40,217 nucleotides of DNA from Acidimicrobiales bacterium AG-410-I20 (GTDB lineage Bacteria; Actinomycetota; Acidimicrobiia; Acidimicrobiales; MedAcidi-G1), in NCBI GenBank assembly GCA_003215175.1, contig QCKS01000012.1:1-40217 (forward strand), read 5' to 3'. The notes beneath the pieces were generated by a model. It was not told where the DNA came from and searched no databases. It worked only from the letters and a program-made list of their open reading frames with translations. Position numbers and translations under genes: made by a program. Positions 31,806 through 39,554 of the stretch are shown in pieces; the first letter of the stretch is position 1; every line of letters starts with the position of its first letter.

Positions 31806-32309
31806 CTACCCTTTGCCCCAACAATGCTCTGATGGATACCAGTGACTTTTCCCTGATGGGGTTTCATAGAGTAGATATGCGGCTATGAGTACTTGAGCTA
31901 CTGGATCAAAAATGTCAGCACCTGGGATTCCTGCCGCTTCTGTTCTCTCTTCCCAAAACTTTGGAAGATGTTGAAACCAGCCAGAAGCGCCGCTTTCTTC
32001 GTTATATGCGTCAGTTTCCGTGTCATCGGGTTCTCCCAATGACTCGCATTTAACAACCCGCAACGCCCACTCTTTGTCTTCAGGCTTGAAATACGTTTCT
32101 ATGAGTGTCTCCAGTGTCATTGGATCTGTTTCAATTTCGATTATTTCCGGGTCAGGAATCGTGGTCGTCGTCGTAGTAGTAGTCGTCGTAGTCGTTGGGT
32201 TTAATGCATCCAGCGACCCTGAGATGGCATGTGTTCTAGAAGCAGTTGAGCACCCAGACACGAGAACAGTGATCAAAAACGCTAAACGGAGGTGAGATAA
32301 GAAAGACAT
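31806..32309 (-). CDS. Lipoprotein with lysozyme/transglycosylase-like domain and poly-Thr linker
   Basis: A 167-residue lipoprotein. The signal peptide ends at the lipobox LVSGC (Cys20). A run of 12 Thr (39-50) forms a surface linker. The domain at about 75-163 has the pattern of small SLT/lysozyme-like folds: VVKCESLG with candidate catalytic Glu89, SGASGWFQHLPKFW, a central DIFDPVAQVLIAAYLLY helix, and HWYPSEHCWG. Cys88 and Cys163 could form a disulfide. It probably cuts or binds peptidoglycan. First gene of the operon with the ABC transporter. Confidence 0.75.
   Translation of the reverse strand: MSFLSHLRLAFLITVLVSGCSTASRTHAISGSLDALNPTTTTTTTTTTTTIPDPEIIEIETDPMTLETLIETYFKPEDKEWALRVVKCESLGEPDDTETDAYNEESGASGWFQHLPKFWEERTEAAGIPGADIFDPVAQVLIAAYLLYETPSGKSHWYPSEHCWGKG
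32160..32195. repeat. Twelve-codon poly-Thr tract with mixed codons
   Basis: The 36-base stretch encodes 12 consecutive Thr in the lipoprotein using ACG, ACT and ACC in irregular order. Mixed codons argue for selection on the Thr linker itself, rather than recent expansion of a single-codon repeat. Confidence 0.7.
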
Positions 32310-32484
32310 GCACTTGAGGGAACAACTAGGGGCTTTCTCAAGACTACTCTCTGAGAAGTAGGAATTTCGGTCACTCTAATTTGCCACAAAGAATCAGCTT
32401 GTGAGCTGCCTGAGTTTCCAAATATTACTATGCGGTAACATCAGATAAGATTGCTATTAACAGATATTTATGGACACATAAGAG

Positions 32485-34302
32485 ATGACAGTTACAGAAA
32501 CGTTTGATGAAGAATCCTTAAGAGCGAAATATCGCAAAGAACGCGATAAACGTTTACGCCCTGACGGAAACGACCAGTATTTAGAACCCAAGGGGCGCTT
32601 TGCTTATCTTCTTGAAGACCCTTATGTAGAAAAAGTAGAACGTGAACCTCTTTTTGATGAAGTAACCATCGCTTTCATCGGAGGCGGTTTTGCTGGATTA
32701 TGTGCGGGTGCCCGCTTAAAAGAAGCCGGAGTAGAAGACGTTCGTATTATTGAAGGTGGCGGAGACTTCGGTGGAGCGTGGTATTGGAATCGCTATCCCG
32801 GAGCAATGTGTGATACCGCGGCAATGGTTTACTTACCGTTGTTGGAAGAAACCGGTCATATGCCAACAAGAAAATATGTGTTCGCTGATGAAATTTTCGC
32901 TCACGCTCAGCGCATCGGTACACAATTCAACCTCTACGAGAACGCTTTGTTCTCAACCTCAGTTTCAAAACTTGAATGGGATGAAACACAAACAAGATGG
33001 ATCATCCACACAGACCGTGGGGATGCCATCCGAGCAAAATTTGTTGCTATGGGCACCGGGCCACTGCAGCGTCCAAAACTCCCTGGGATTCCTGGCATAG
33101 AAACTTTTGAGCGAGAAAGCTTCCACACCAGCCGATGGAACTATGACTACACAGGCGGCGATCCGACTGGTGAACCAATGGTTAATTTGGCAGACAAACG
33201 TGTTGGTATTATCGGGACGGGTGCTACCGCTGTTCAATGCATCCCTCATTTAGCTCGCGATGCCGGAGAGCTGTATGTTTTTCAACGCACACCTTCTTCC
33301 ATTGATATACGTAATAACCAGCCCATAGATCCTGAATGGTTCGACACGCTTGAACCAGGGTGGCAGAAGAAATGGTTAGAGAATTTTGCCACCGTACAAA
33401 CCGGTGGGCTCGCCGAAGAAGACTTAGTGCAAGATGGGTGGACTGATCTCACCCGTCGCATTATCGGAAGAGTTGTCGAAGAGCTTAAGAAGCCAGGAAC
33501 AGAACCTGGGCCAGCATTATTTAGTCGAGCCTACGAGTTAAGCGATGACGAAAAGATGGAAGAGATTCGGGCTCGGGTTGATTCCATTGTTGAGAACCCT
33601 GAAGCCGCTGAAGCTTTGAAACCGTGGTATCGACAGCTCTGTAAGCGTCCCTGTTTCCACGACGAATACTTGCAGGCCTATAACGAACCTGGCACTTACC
33701 TTGTCGATACCGACGGGAAAGGTGTGGAACGGATTGATGAAACCGGTGTTTGGGTTGATGGCACTCACTATGAACTTGATTGCCTTATTTTCGCTTCAGG
33801 TTTTGAAGTAGGAACACCACAATCGCGACGGTCAGGGTTTGAAACCTTCGGAAGAGACGGGGTGGCGTTAACTGAGCACTGGAAAGACGGAATGAAAACT
33901 CTGCATGGCATTCATATGCATAACTTCCCGAATCTATTTATTTCTAGTCTTGCTCAAGGCGGGAATCTTCTTTCGAACGTGACCCATAATCTGGTTGAAT
34001 CGGGAACAACGATCGCTTCGATTGTTGCTCATGCGTTAGAAATTGACGCCGACGAAGTTGAAGTCACTGCAGAAGCCGAGAATGAGTGGATTGAGATGAT
34101 TCAAGGCAATCCTCGGTCTTTCTTCGGTAATCCTGAATGCACACCGGGGTATTACAACAATGAGGGGCAGCCGATTGGGCGTCTGGAAACTCTAAACGCT
34201 GGCGGTTACCCCGAAGGTTCGGTTGCATACTTTAAATACATTGATGAGTGGCGAACCTCAGGTGAGTTCAAAGGGTTGAAATTCACCAGTCATTCTGAAT
34301 AA
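32485..34302 (+). CDS. Baeyer-Villiger-type flavin monooxygenase
   Basis: A 605-residue FAD- and NADPH-dependent monooxygenase of the cyclohexanone/phenylacetone monooxygenase type. The first Rossmann motif is [10 protein letters not shown] (63-72), with [20 protein letters not shown] typical of this group. The second Rossmann motif is GIIGTGATA (241-249). The fingerprint between them reads F208-x-R210-xxx-H214-xxx-W218-N219, differing from the consensus FxGxxxHxxxW(P/D) at two positions. It probably oxygenates a ketone or related carbonyl; substrate unknown. The 175-base upstream gap shows no gene and only a 6-bp inverted repeat (TTCTCA/TGAGAA). It converges with the next lipoprotein gene. 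Confidence 0.88.
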   Translation: MTVTETFDEESLRAKYRKERDKRLRPDGNDQYLEPKGRFAYLLEDPYVEKVEREPLFDEVTIAFIGGGFAGLCAGARLKEAGVEDVRIIEGGGDFGGAWYWNRYPGAMCDTAAMVYLPLLEETGHMPTRKYVFADEIFAHAQRIGTQFNLYENALFSTSVSKLEWDETQTRWIIHTDRGDAIRAKFVAMGTGPLQRPKLPGIPGIETFERESFHTSRWNYDYTGGDPTGEPMVNLADKRVGIIGTGATAVQCIPHLARDAGELYVFQRTPSSIDIRNNQPIDPEWFDTLEPGWQKKWLENFATVQTGGLAEEDLVQDGWTDLTRRIIGRVVEELKKPGTEPGPALFSRAYELSDDEKMEEIRARVDSIVENPEAAEALKPWYRQLCKRPCFHDEYLQAYNEPGTYLVDTDGKGVERIDETGVWVDGTHYELDCLIFASGFEVGTPQSRRSGFETFGRDGVALTEHWKDGMKTLHGIHMHNFPNLFISSLAQGGNLLSNVTHNLVESGTTIASIVAHALEIDADEVEVTAEAENEWIEMIQGNPRSFFGNPECTPGYYNNEGQPIGRLETLNAGGYPEGSVAYFKYIDEWRTSGEFKGLKFTSHSE

Positions 34303-34312
34303 CTAAGTATTT

Positions 34313-35560
34313 TTATTCGTTTACCCGCTGGTAGTTCCCTACAGGAATATTGGTTGGAAGTTTGAATCCTTGATTATTGAGCAGGTCATATGCTTGTGGA
34401 TCTACTTGCTGTAACTCTTCTTTAGTGCAGACATACCATTCATCTTTACTGGATTCGCATTTATCTGTATATACCGGATCCAGTGCGTCAATGTTCGCCA
34501 TCAAAATCCAATAAAAGTATTCGTGCATTTGGCAATCATAGTTACAGGTGTAGTCGTCGTAGCTATACCACGCACCTTCCGGATAGCTGCTAGGAACGGT
34601 TTGGAATTGACCGCCACGGGCAGCATCCATGGCGTCAGCAAGACGGCTTCCCGGTCTATCTCCAAAATATTCTGGATAGGTCTCATACCAGCCCACTGAA
34701 AGAACATGCCATATTTCTTCAAGGTTCGTATCCCAAGTTCCTGCTTGTTTTATTCCCCCGAACGCCCATTGATCGTGTCCGTAATACATGCTGGCGGCCC
34801 AACCAAGATTGTCTTCACAAAGCGTGCCTCGTAACGAAGGGAATACTTCTTCTCGCAGCGCTTCAGTCCAAACTGGGACAACAAAGTTGTTCTCCACAAG
34901 GAAACGATGAACTTCAGGGTCGTCCATAACACCATCGGCGTCATTGTCCATGAACTCGGCGACCACGTTGGCGGAATGTTCAACATATTCTGTTGGGATG
35001 CTTGAGTGAGAAATGACGTAAATACCGAAAACATCTACAAAAACATCGAGTTCTTGGTTCAGGCAGTCAAAAGGGTGTTCTGTCAAGAGTTCAAAGGTGA
35101 ACTCCCCGCTTACTACCGGCGGTGAATAGTCTCCAGTGTCGGCGTCTTCATATTCCTCATCGAGGATGCCGCAGACCTCTATCCCAGTCACCACTACAGG
35201 TAACAAGTCTTCCATTTCTTCCTGTGATAAGCCTTCCAAAGCTTCAGTGCTCACCGGATAGTCGTCACCTAAAGTGTTCCATTGTTCAAAATCAAGTGGT
35301 GAATTATCCACTACATAATCGATAAAACATTCTGCAAGGTCTCTGCCGATCCCCAATTCAGGTTCAGCGAGGATTTCTTGAAGGAGTTGCTCACGGCCAC
35401 TTTCATCCGCACCAGAGTCATCTGATTTGAGCTCTGCGAGTTCTGTCTGAGCTTCTTGAAGTTCGGTACGTAATTCGGACATGTCGTCGTCCGTGGCAGT
35501 GCTACAAGCTGTAGCGAATAAAAGAAGTGTTGTGCAGATAAGTAAAAGTTTTTGTTTCAT
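34313..35560 (-). CDS. Lipoprotein of unknown function with Ca2+-loop-like motif
   Basis: A 415-residue predicted lipoprotein; family not recognised. The signal peptide ends at FATAC (Cys19). A short coiled coil follows (27-45, SELRTELQEAQTELAELK). A helical acidic region carries C78 and C130 and resembles the pre-lipase region of the protein at 12720. DNDADGVMDD (205-214) is spaced like an EF-hand/dockerin Ca2+ loop. The C-terminal half is rich in Trp, Tyr and Cys (TWDTNLEEIWHVLS, YTCNYDCQMHEYFYW), which may hold a metal site and disulfides. The ATG at 35560 starts the signal peptide. Confidence 0.65.
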   Translation of the reverse strand: MKQKLLLICTTLLLFATACSTATDDDMSELRTELQEAQTELAELKSDDSGADESGREQLLQEILAEPELGIGRDLAECFIDYVVDNSPLDFEQWNTLGDDYPVSTEALEGLSQEEMEDLLPVVVTGIEVCGILDEEYEDADTGDYSPPVVSGEFTFELLTEHPFDCLNQELDVFVDVFGIYVISHSSIPTEYVEHSANVVAEFMDNDADGVMDDPEVHRFLVENNFVVPVWTEALREEVFPSLRGTLCEDNLGWAASMYYGHDQWAFGGIKQAGTWDTNLEEIWHVLSVGWYETYPEYFGDRPGSRLADAMDAARGGQFQTVPSSYPEGAWYSYDDYTCNYDCQMHEYFYWILMANIDALDPVYTDKCESSKDEWYVCTKEELQQVDPQAYDLLNNQGFKLPTNIPVGNYQRVNE

Positions 35561-35660
35561 GGCTACTAGCAACATAGCCCACATACTCTGAGGGTTCGGT
35601 TATTCCAGAGTGAGTAGTTAAGGCAAATTTTTCGTTATTGTGTCTCTGTAGAGGATTTTT

Positions 35661-36320
35661 ATGACGGAAACCAAAAGACCAGTTCTTCACCCTGGCAAAG
35701 TAACTCGTATTGAGAGTTTCGAAGAACTACTTGCCATTGATGGTGTTGTTGAAGAACTAGAGATTCGCTCCACTATCGGAGTGTGTGCTCTTCACGGCGG
35801 GGGTTTAGAGCAAGCCACTCAGGTTGTTGCCCGTGAAGTAGCAGAACAAACCGGCTCTTCTTACTATGCGTTAATCCAACCTGACGGATCTCGACGGCAT
35901 CTCCCCTCCACTCGCTTTATTCCTGGAGTATCAGAGAAACTTGATGCTTTTCTCAACAACGTTGACTTCGTTCTCTCCATTCACGGGTACGGACGTGACG
36001 ACGACTTCTGGGCCGTACTCGTTGGTGGCAGCAACCGGGAAATGGCTCACCATATAACTGGTCATTTACGAGCTGAAATACCTGACGAATATCGGGTGGT
36101 TGACGACACTGACGTCATGCCGTCCTCTCTGCGGGGATTACATCCTGATAATCCAGTGAACAAAAGTAAAAACGGTGGGGTTCAAGTTGAGATACCGCCG
36201 GGGTTGCGGTGGAATCGTGAATACCGTGACTGGTCAGACCGTAACGGTACCCCGCGTGGTGAGCACCTTGACTCGTTGATTGAAGCTCTCGTGGATGCTT
36301 TAACTACTGCTGCTGATTAA
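35661..36320 (+). CDS. Poly-gamma-glutamate hydrolase family protein
   Basis: A 219-residue protein matching the gamma-PGA hydrolase family (phage PghP, Bacillus YmaC). Conserved metal-binding elements are ALHGGGLEQAT (His45, Glu50), SIHGYGR (His108) and GVQVEIPPGLRWN (Glu). LPSTRF and GLHPDNPVN are also family-like. In phage the enzyme is a Zn2+ peptidase that cleaves poly-gamma-glutamate; the role of bacterial chromosomal copies is unclear. No phage genes are near. AGAGGA precedes the ATG by about six bases. The 3' end overlaps the convergent lipoprotein gene by 17 bases. Confidence 0.82.
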   Translation: MTETKRPVLHPGKVTRIESFEELLAIDGVVEELEIRSTIGVCALHGGGLEQATQVVAREVAEQTGSSYYALIQPDGSRRHLPSTRFIPGVSEKLDAFLNNVDFVLSIHGYGRDDDFWAVLVGGSNREMAHHITGHLRAEIPDEYRVVDDTDVMPSSLRGLHPDNPVNKSKNGGVQVEIPPGLRWNREYRDWSDRNGTPRGEHLDSLIEALVDALTTAAD

Positions 36321-38133
36321 CCCAAAGTTCATAGGTTTCTAGAGAAATTTCTTCGATTCCATTAGTGGAAGAAGCACTCGTGCTAACAGCGAATTGCTTT
36401 TTGCAATTATCACGCGAATGGGTATAAAAATCGTCACGCCAATTGAACTCTTGAAGACAGAAACCAATTTGGGTTTCATCTAACGACCAGGCGATAGAAG
36501 AACCACCAAAAGCTCTAAAAGAGTAAAAATCCATTGGATCGAAATTAGTTAACTGCTGAATGGGCGAACCCTGAAAATCGGCAACAAAAAGATTGGGGCG
36601 AAGCACTGGGTCTGTAGTCATCCAATACGCTATGTGTGCTCCAGAAGGCGAAACAGAAACGTTTTCAATAATTGTCTGTGAATCTGTATCGGGATTTAAA
36701 GTTCGTATCAGATTTCCCTCTAAATCAACTTGATAAAGAGGAGTTGATATTGATCCGTTATAAGTTTCGAAATGAAGAAAACTTTCTCCATCGGGAGAAA
36801 AACTCAATGGAATGCAATACCGATAACAACTCTTAAAAAGTCTTCGTCTATTAGTTCCGTCTGAAGACATGATGAAAAGGCTATCGATCTGTTTTAGTCC
36901 GGACTGCCAACACGGATCGCAACCACTAAAAAGAACATCACCTTTACTTGATATGTCATATATGCGAGCAAAATTAGCAAAACCAGGTCCTTCAATATCT
37001 AAGACCTCGATAAGGTCTGCCCAAGGCCAGGTCAGCACATAAAATATTGTTTCTTCTCCCTTTTCATTGACCATAGAGCGGAAAGAACGTGGAAGATCCT
37101 CAAAGGGTTGAGAAGTCAAATCTCTGCAAGAAAAATCGTCTATTTCCCAAAGTAACTCGAGCCAAGGGCGGCTGATCATGAAACCAGAAAGTTGATTTAA
37201 AGTTTCGTCTCTATTCTCGCAATTATGTAAAACATCGTCTTCCCAACTACGTAAAACAACATTCTTCCAATCAGAGTCAGAGTCAAACAGATCCTCTAAC
37301 TCGTACTCGGTTGCGTACGAGAAACAAGCATTTTCACGGTAATACGCATGAGGGTCGATTTTCCAAATACCGCCGCGAGATCCGCAAGTCAATTCATCAA
37401 AGGCATACTGTGTTTCGCCAGAATCTAGGAAGCACCGGGTCCATCGTTGTTCACGTTCTGGGTGAGCCAACTGTTTTTCTGATGACCACGTTCCCCCACG
37501 ATCTACACACGTAGCTTGGTAACGAGCATCCCATAAAGACCCGTCATCTTCGTAGCAAAAGTAATCCGACTTACTCCAAGTTCCTCCCCGTTCTAGACAA
37601 ACATCTTGAGAATAAGCGGTCTCTATAGTTCCTTCATCAGACCTACACTCAAAGGTTGCGTTGCCAACTAGCGCCCATACACCTCCACCATCTATACACG
37701 CATCCTCATCTTCTATTAGGTTTAACCGGGCGTTAAACTCCCAGTCAGATTCTGGCCGTTCACATCGCTGTAGCTCTTCACTCCAAACGTACCCAAATTG
37801 CTCACAGAGGTCTGAGTTAGAAGCGAGCAAAAGAAGACCAGCGTCGCAGTACTCTCCCCATCCAGGTGGCCCAAAGGTCCAGCCACCGCCAAGCCAGGAG
37901 CAGGACTCTCCGTCCGTTGCATCAATAAATAGTTGTGGGTAAAGCGGACCTGTGTACGTTGGAACCGTCGTGGTTGTAGAAGACGTCGTGGTCGAAAGAA
38001 CCGCCGTGGTTGACGAAATTGAAGAACTTGCTACTCCTTCATCTGAAACTTGAGAAGAAGACCTCTCACTGCTACAAGCGGTAAAAACAACAAAAGAAAA
38101 AATAAAGATCAGTAGCAGCTTTGTAAGTTTCAT
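36304..38133 (-). CDS. Lipoprotein with six Cys/Trp repeats and TolB-like beta-propeller
   Basis: A 609-residue predicted lipoprotein. The signal peptide ends at VFTAC (Cys20), followed by a Ser/Thr linker (about 36-58). Residues 78-270 hold six repeats of C-x3-G-x-x-W followed by a second Cys, with pairs C78/C96, C110/C124, C146/C163, C179/C193, C209/C234 and C250/C270. The C-terminal part (about 390-600) shows TolB/WD40-like propeller repeats: FIMSSDGTNRRRLF, LSFSPDGESFL, VSVSPSGAHIAYW and IAWSLDETQIGF. It probably binds a surface partner; function unknown. The ATG at 38133 begins the signal peptide; a longer frame from 38217 is unlikely. Confidence 0.72.
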   Translation of the reverse strand: MKLTKLLLIFIFSFVVFTACSSERSSSQVSDEGVASSSISSTTAVLSTTTSSTTTTVPTYTGPLYPQLFIDATDGESCSWLGGGWTFGPPGWGEYCDAGLLLLASNSDLCEQFGYVWSEELQRCERPESDWEFNARLNLIEDEDACIDGGGVWALVGNATFECRSDEGTIETAYSQDVCLERGGTWSKSDYFCYEDDGSLWDARYQATCVDRGGTWSSEKQLAHPEREQRWTRCFLDSGETQYAFDELTCGSRGGIWKIDPHAYYRENACFSYATEYELEDLFDSDSDWKNVVLRSWEDDVLHNCENRDETLNQLSGFMISRPWLELLWEIDDFSCRDLTSQPFEDLPRSFRSMVNEKGEETIFYVLTWPWADLIEVLDIEGPGFANFARIYDISSKGDVLFSGCDPCWQSGLKQIDSLFIMSSDGTNRRRLFKSCYRYCIPLSFSPDGESFLHFETYNGSISTPLYQVDLEGNLIRTLNPDTDSQTIIENVSVSPSGAHIAYWMTTDPVLRPNLFVADFQGSPIQQLTNFDPMDFYSFRAFGGSSIAWSLDETQIGFCLQEFNWRDDFYTHSRDNCKKQFAVSTSASSTNGIEEISLETYELWVNQQQ

Positions 38134-38229
38134 ATTTGCTCTAACTCCTGTTTTAACACAATAATGAACGCAAATGGTGGCACAAAAGATACTTAGAGTG
38201 AGAAAGCGAAGATTCAACTAATTATTCTC

Positions 38230-38235
38230 TAATCT
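38230..38235 (+). promoter_or_regulatory. Candidate -10 element of the second nucleoside hydrolase
   Basis: TAATCT lies six bases before the GTG start at 38242 and no Shine-Dalgarno is visible, which fits a leaderless transcript. No good -35 element is seen. Confidence 0.3.
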
Positions 38236-38241
38236 AGATCC

Positions 38242-39114
38242 GTGCAAAAAATAATTGTTGATACTGATGTCGGTACGGATGTTGATGATTTGTGGACTCT
38301 TGCTGTAGCTGTTGGTCGTAACGATGTTGATTTGGCTGCGGTGACGGTGGTGTATGGCGACGTTGGTTTGCGTGCTCGTCTCGCTTCGCTTGCGTTGACG
38401 GGGATGGGGGTTTCTGTTCCGGTTGCTCGCGGGGTTAGTGATCCGATGAGCGGCAAAGAGGTGATGTGGGCGGGTTTTGAAGGCGTGGGTGTTCCCGAGC
38501 TTGATAATGCTGACTCTGGTTCAGATGATGCTGTTGATCTTTTATGTTCTTTGACTGCTGCTGATCCGGGGAATGTTGATGTTGTTGCTATTGGGCCGCT
38601 TACAAATATTGCGGCGGCTATTAAGCGGGATTCTTCTTTTGTTTCGAATGTGCGCCGGTTAACGATTATGGGTGGCGAGTTTGGTCGCGAATGGTCGGAA
38701 CACAATGTTTCTTCAGACGTTGCTGCTTCCCGAATCGTTTTTGAGTCGGGTATTCCGTTGACAGTTATCCCGTTGGATCAAACGTTGCGTGTAATGCTTA
38801 CCGAAGAAGACTTACTGCCAATTACTGAAACCCATCTTATTGGTGATCTTTTGGCGGATCAGGCGGATCGTTTCTGGTCGTGGCTTCAAGCATGTATCCC
38901 GAAAGCGCCGCGACAAAAAAGTCCAGCACACGATCCGTGCGCTTTACTGACCGTGGTGGAGCCAGAATTGTTTGAATTCACTCCGATGTCGGTGACCGTT
39001 GATGATCAGGGCCGAACATCAGGTAAACCTGATGCCCGGTCCCCCATCAATGTTGTTACTGATCTTGATGTTGATCGTGTGCATGAGGCGATCCTGACCG
39101 CTTTACGCCCATAA
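38242..39114 (+). CDS. Nucleoside hydrolase family protein (second copy)
   Basis: A 290-residue member of the inosine-uridine nucleoside hydrolase family with a GTG start. The Asp cluster reads DTDVGTDVDD (Asp7, 9, 13, 15, 16), a common variant of the Ca2+ site. GPLTNIAAAI, IMGGEFG and the C-terminal HDPCALL are conserved. It is clearly divergent from the copy at 28060, so it is probably not a recent duplicate and may take a different nucleoside. Its DNA is richer in G and in GTT/GAT codons than the preceding A-rich lipoprotein gene, which may be simple gene-to-gene variation. Confidence 0.87.
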   Translation: MQKIIVDTDVGTDVDDLWTLAVAVGRNDVDLAAVTVVYGDVGLRARLASLALTGMGVSVPVARGVSDPMSGKEVMWAGFEGVGVPELDNADSGSDDAVDLLCSLTAADPGNVDVVAIGPLTNIAAAIKRDSSFVSNVRRLTIMGGEFGREWSEHNVSSDVAASRIVFESGIPLTVIPLDQTLRVMLTEEDLLPITETHLIGDLLADQADRFWSWLQACIPKAPRQKSPAHDPCALLTVVEPELFEFTPMSVTVDDQGRTSGKPDARSPINVVTDLDVDRVHEAILTALRP

Positions 39115-39139
39115 CCTCATCATCAAGAAGCAGTAGTTT

Positions 39140-39454
39140 TTAGTTGCCGTCCATCGCTGCGGAAGCGATTGGCATCCAGTCTTCCAGGGTCATGAATGGC
39201 CCAGTTGAAATAAATTCAATGAGTTGTTTTGCGGTGAGTTCAACAACTGTTTTCTCTGATGACGCTGCATCTGGATAGTTAGTGATTGAAATGTTAACGC
39301 CGCGGGCGAAATCTGTTCCCGTGAGGGTGTTTTCCCCACCGTTAGCGTTAACGATTGCCCAAACCTCCATCATGAGCGCTCCAAGTTCTTCACTTGTTTC
39401 CGCAGCTTGAAGTCTTGGTCCAGGCCGTGACGTTGCAATGCTTGTATATGACAT
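39140..39454 (-). CDS. Unrecognised 104-residue protein
   Basis: No family recognised. A small, probably soluble protein, with helices near residues 18-35 (SEELGALMMEVWAIVNANGG) and 70-85 (TVVELTAKQLIEFI). The strong AAGGAG Shine-Dalgarno six bases upstream of ATG 39454 supports it as a real gene and fixes the start; an upstream in-frame start at 39484 is less likely. It converges with the nucleoside hydrolase gene. Confidence 0.65.
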   Translation of the reverse strand: MSYTSIATSRPGPRLQAAETSEELGALMMEVWAIVNANGGENTLTGTDFARGVNISITNYPDAASSEKTVVELTAKQLIEFISTGPFMTLEDWMPIASAAMDGN

Positions 39455-39554
39455 GTTTTCTCCTTTCAAAATGGAACTTAACATGCCAATATTTCTTGTG
39501 CGTTAACGGCTTTTTAACTCCAATAAGGACCTGAATCTAGAAATAAGTCGGGGG

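Noticed and set aside
32020-32295. Plus-strand reading frame with poly-Val opposite the lipoprotein
   Set aside because: Complement of the poly-Thr tract; no independent coding evidence.
32310-32484. tRNA or small RNA in the gap before the flavoprotein gene
   Set aside because: No cloverleaf arms, TTCGA-like loop or CCA; only a weak TTCTCA/TGAGAA repeat without T-tract.
35661-36320. Prophage remnant, because the hydrolase family is known from phage
   Set aside because: No phage structural, integrase or lysis genes nearby; the family is also chromosomal in many bacteria.
38229-38705. Minus-strand 158-codon frame opposite the second nucleoside hydrolase
   Set aside because: Low-complexity Ser/Thr/Pro composition from complementing a G- and T-rich gene; the plus-strand product has clear family motifs.
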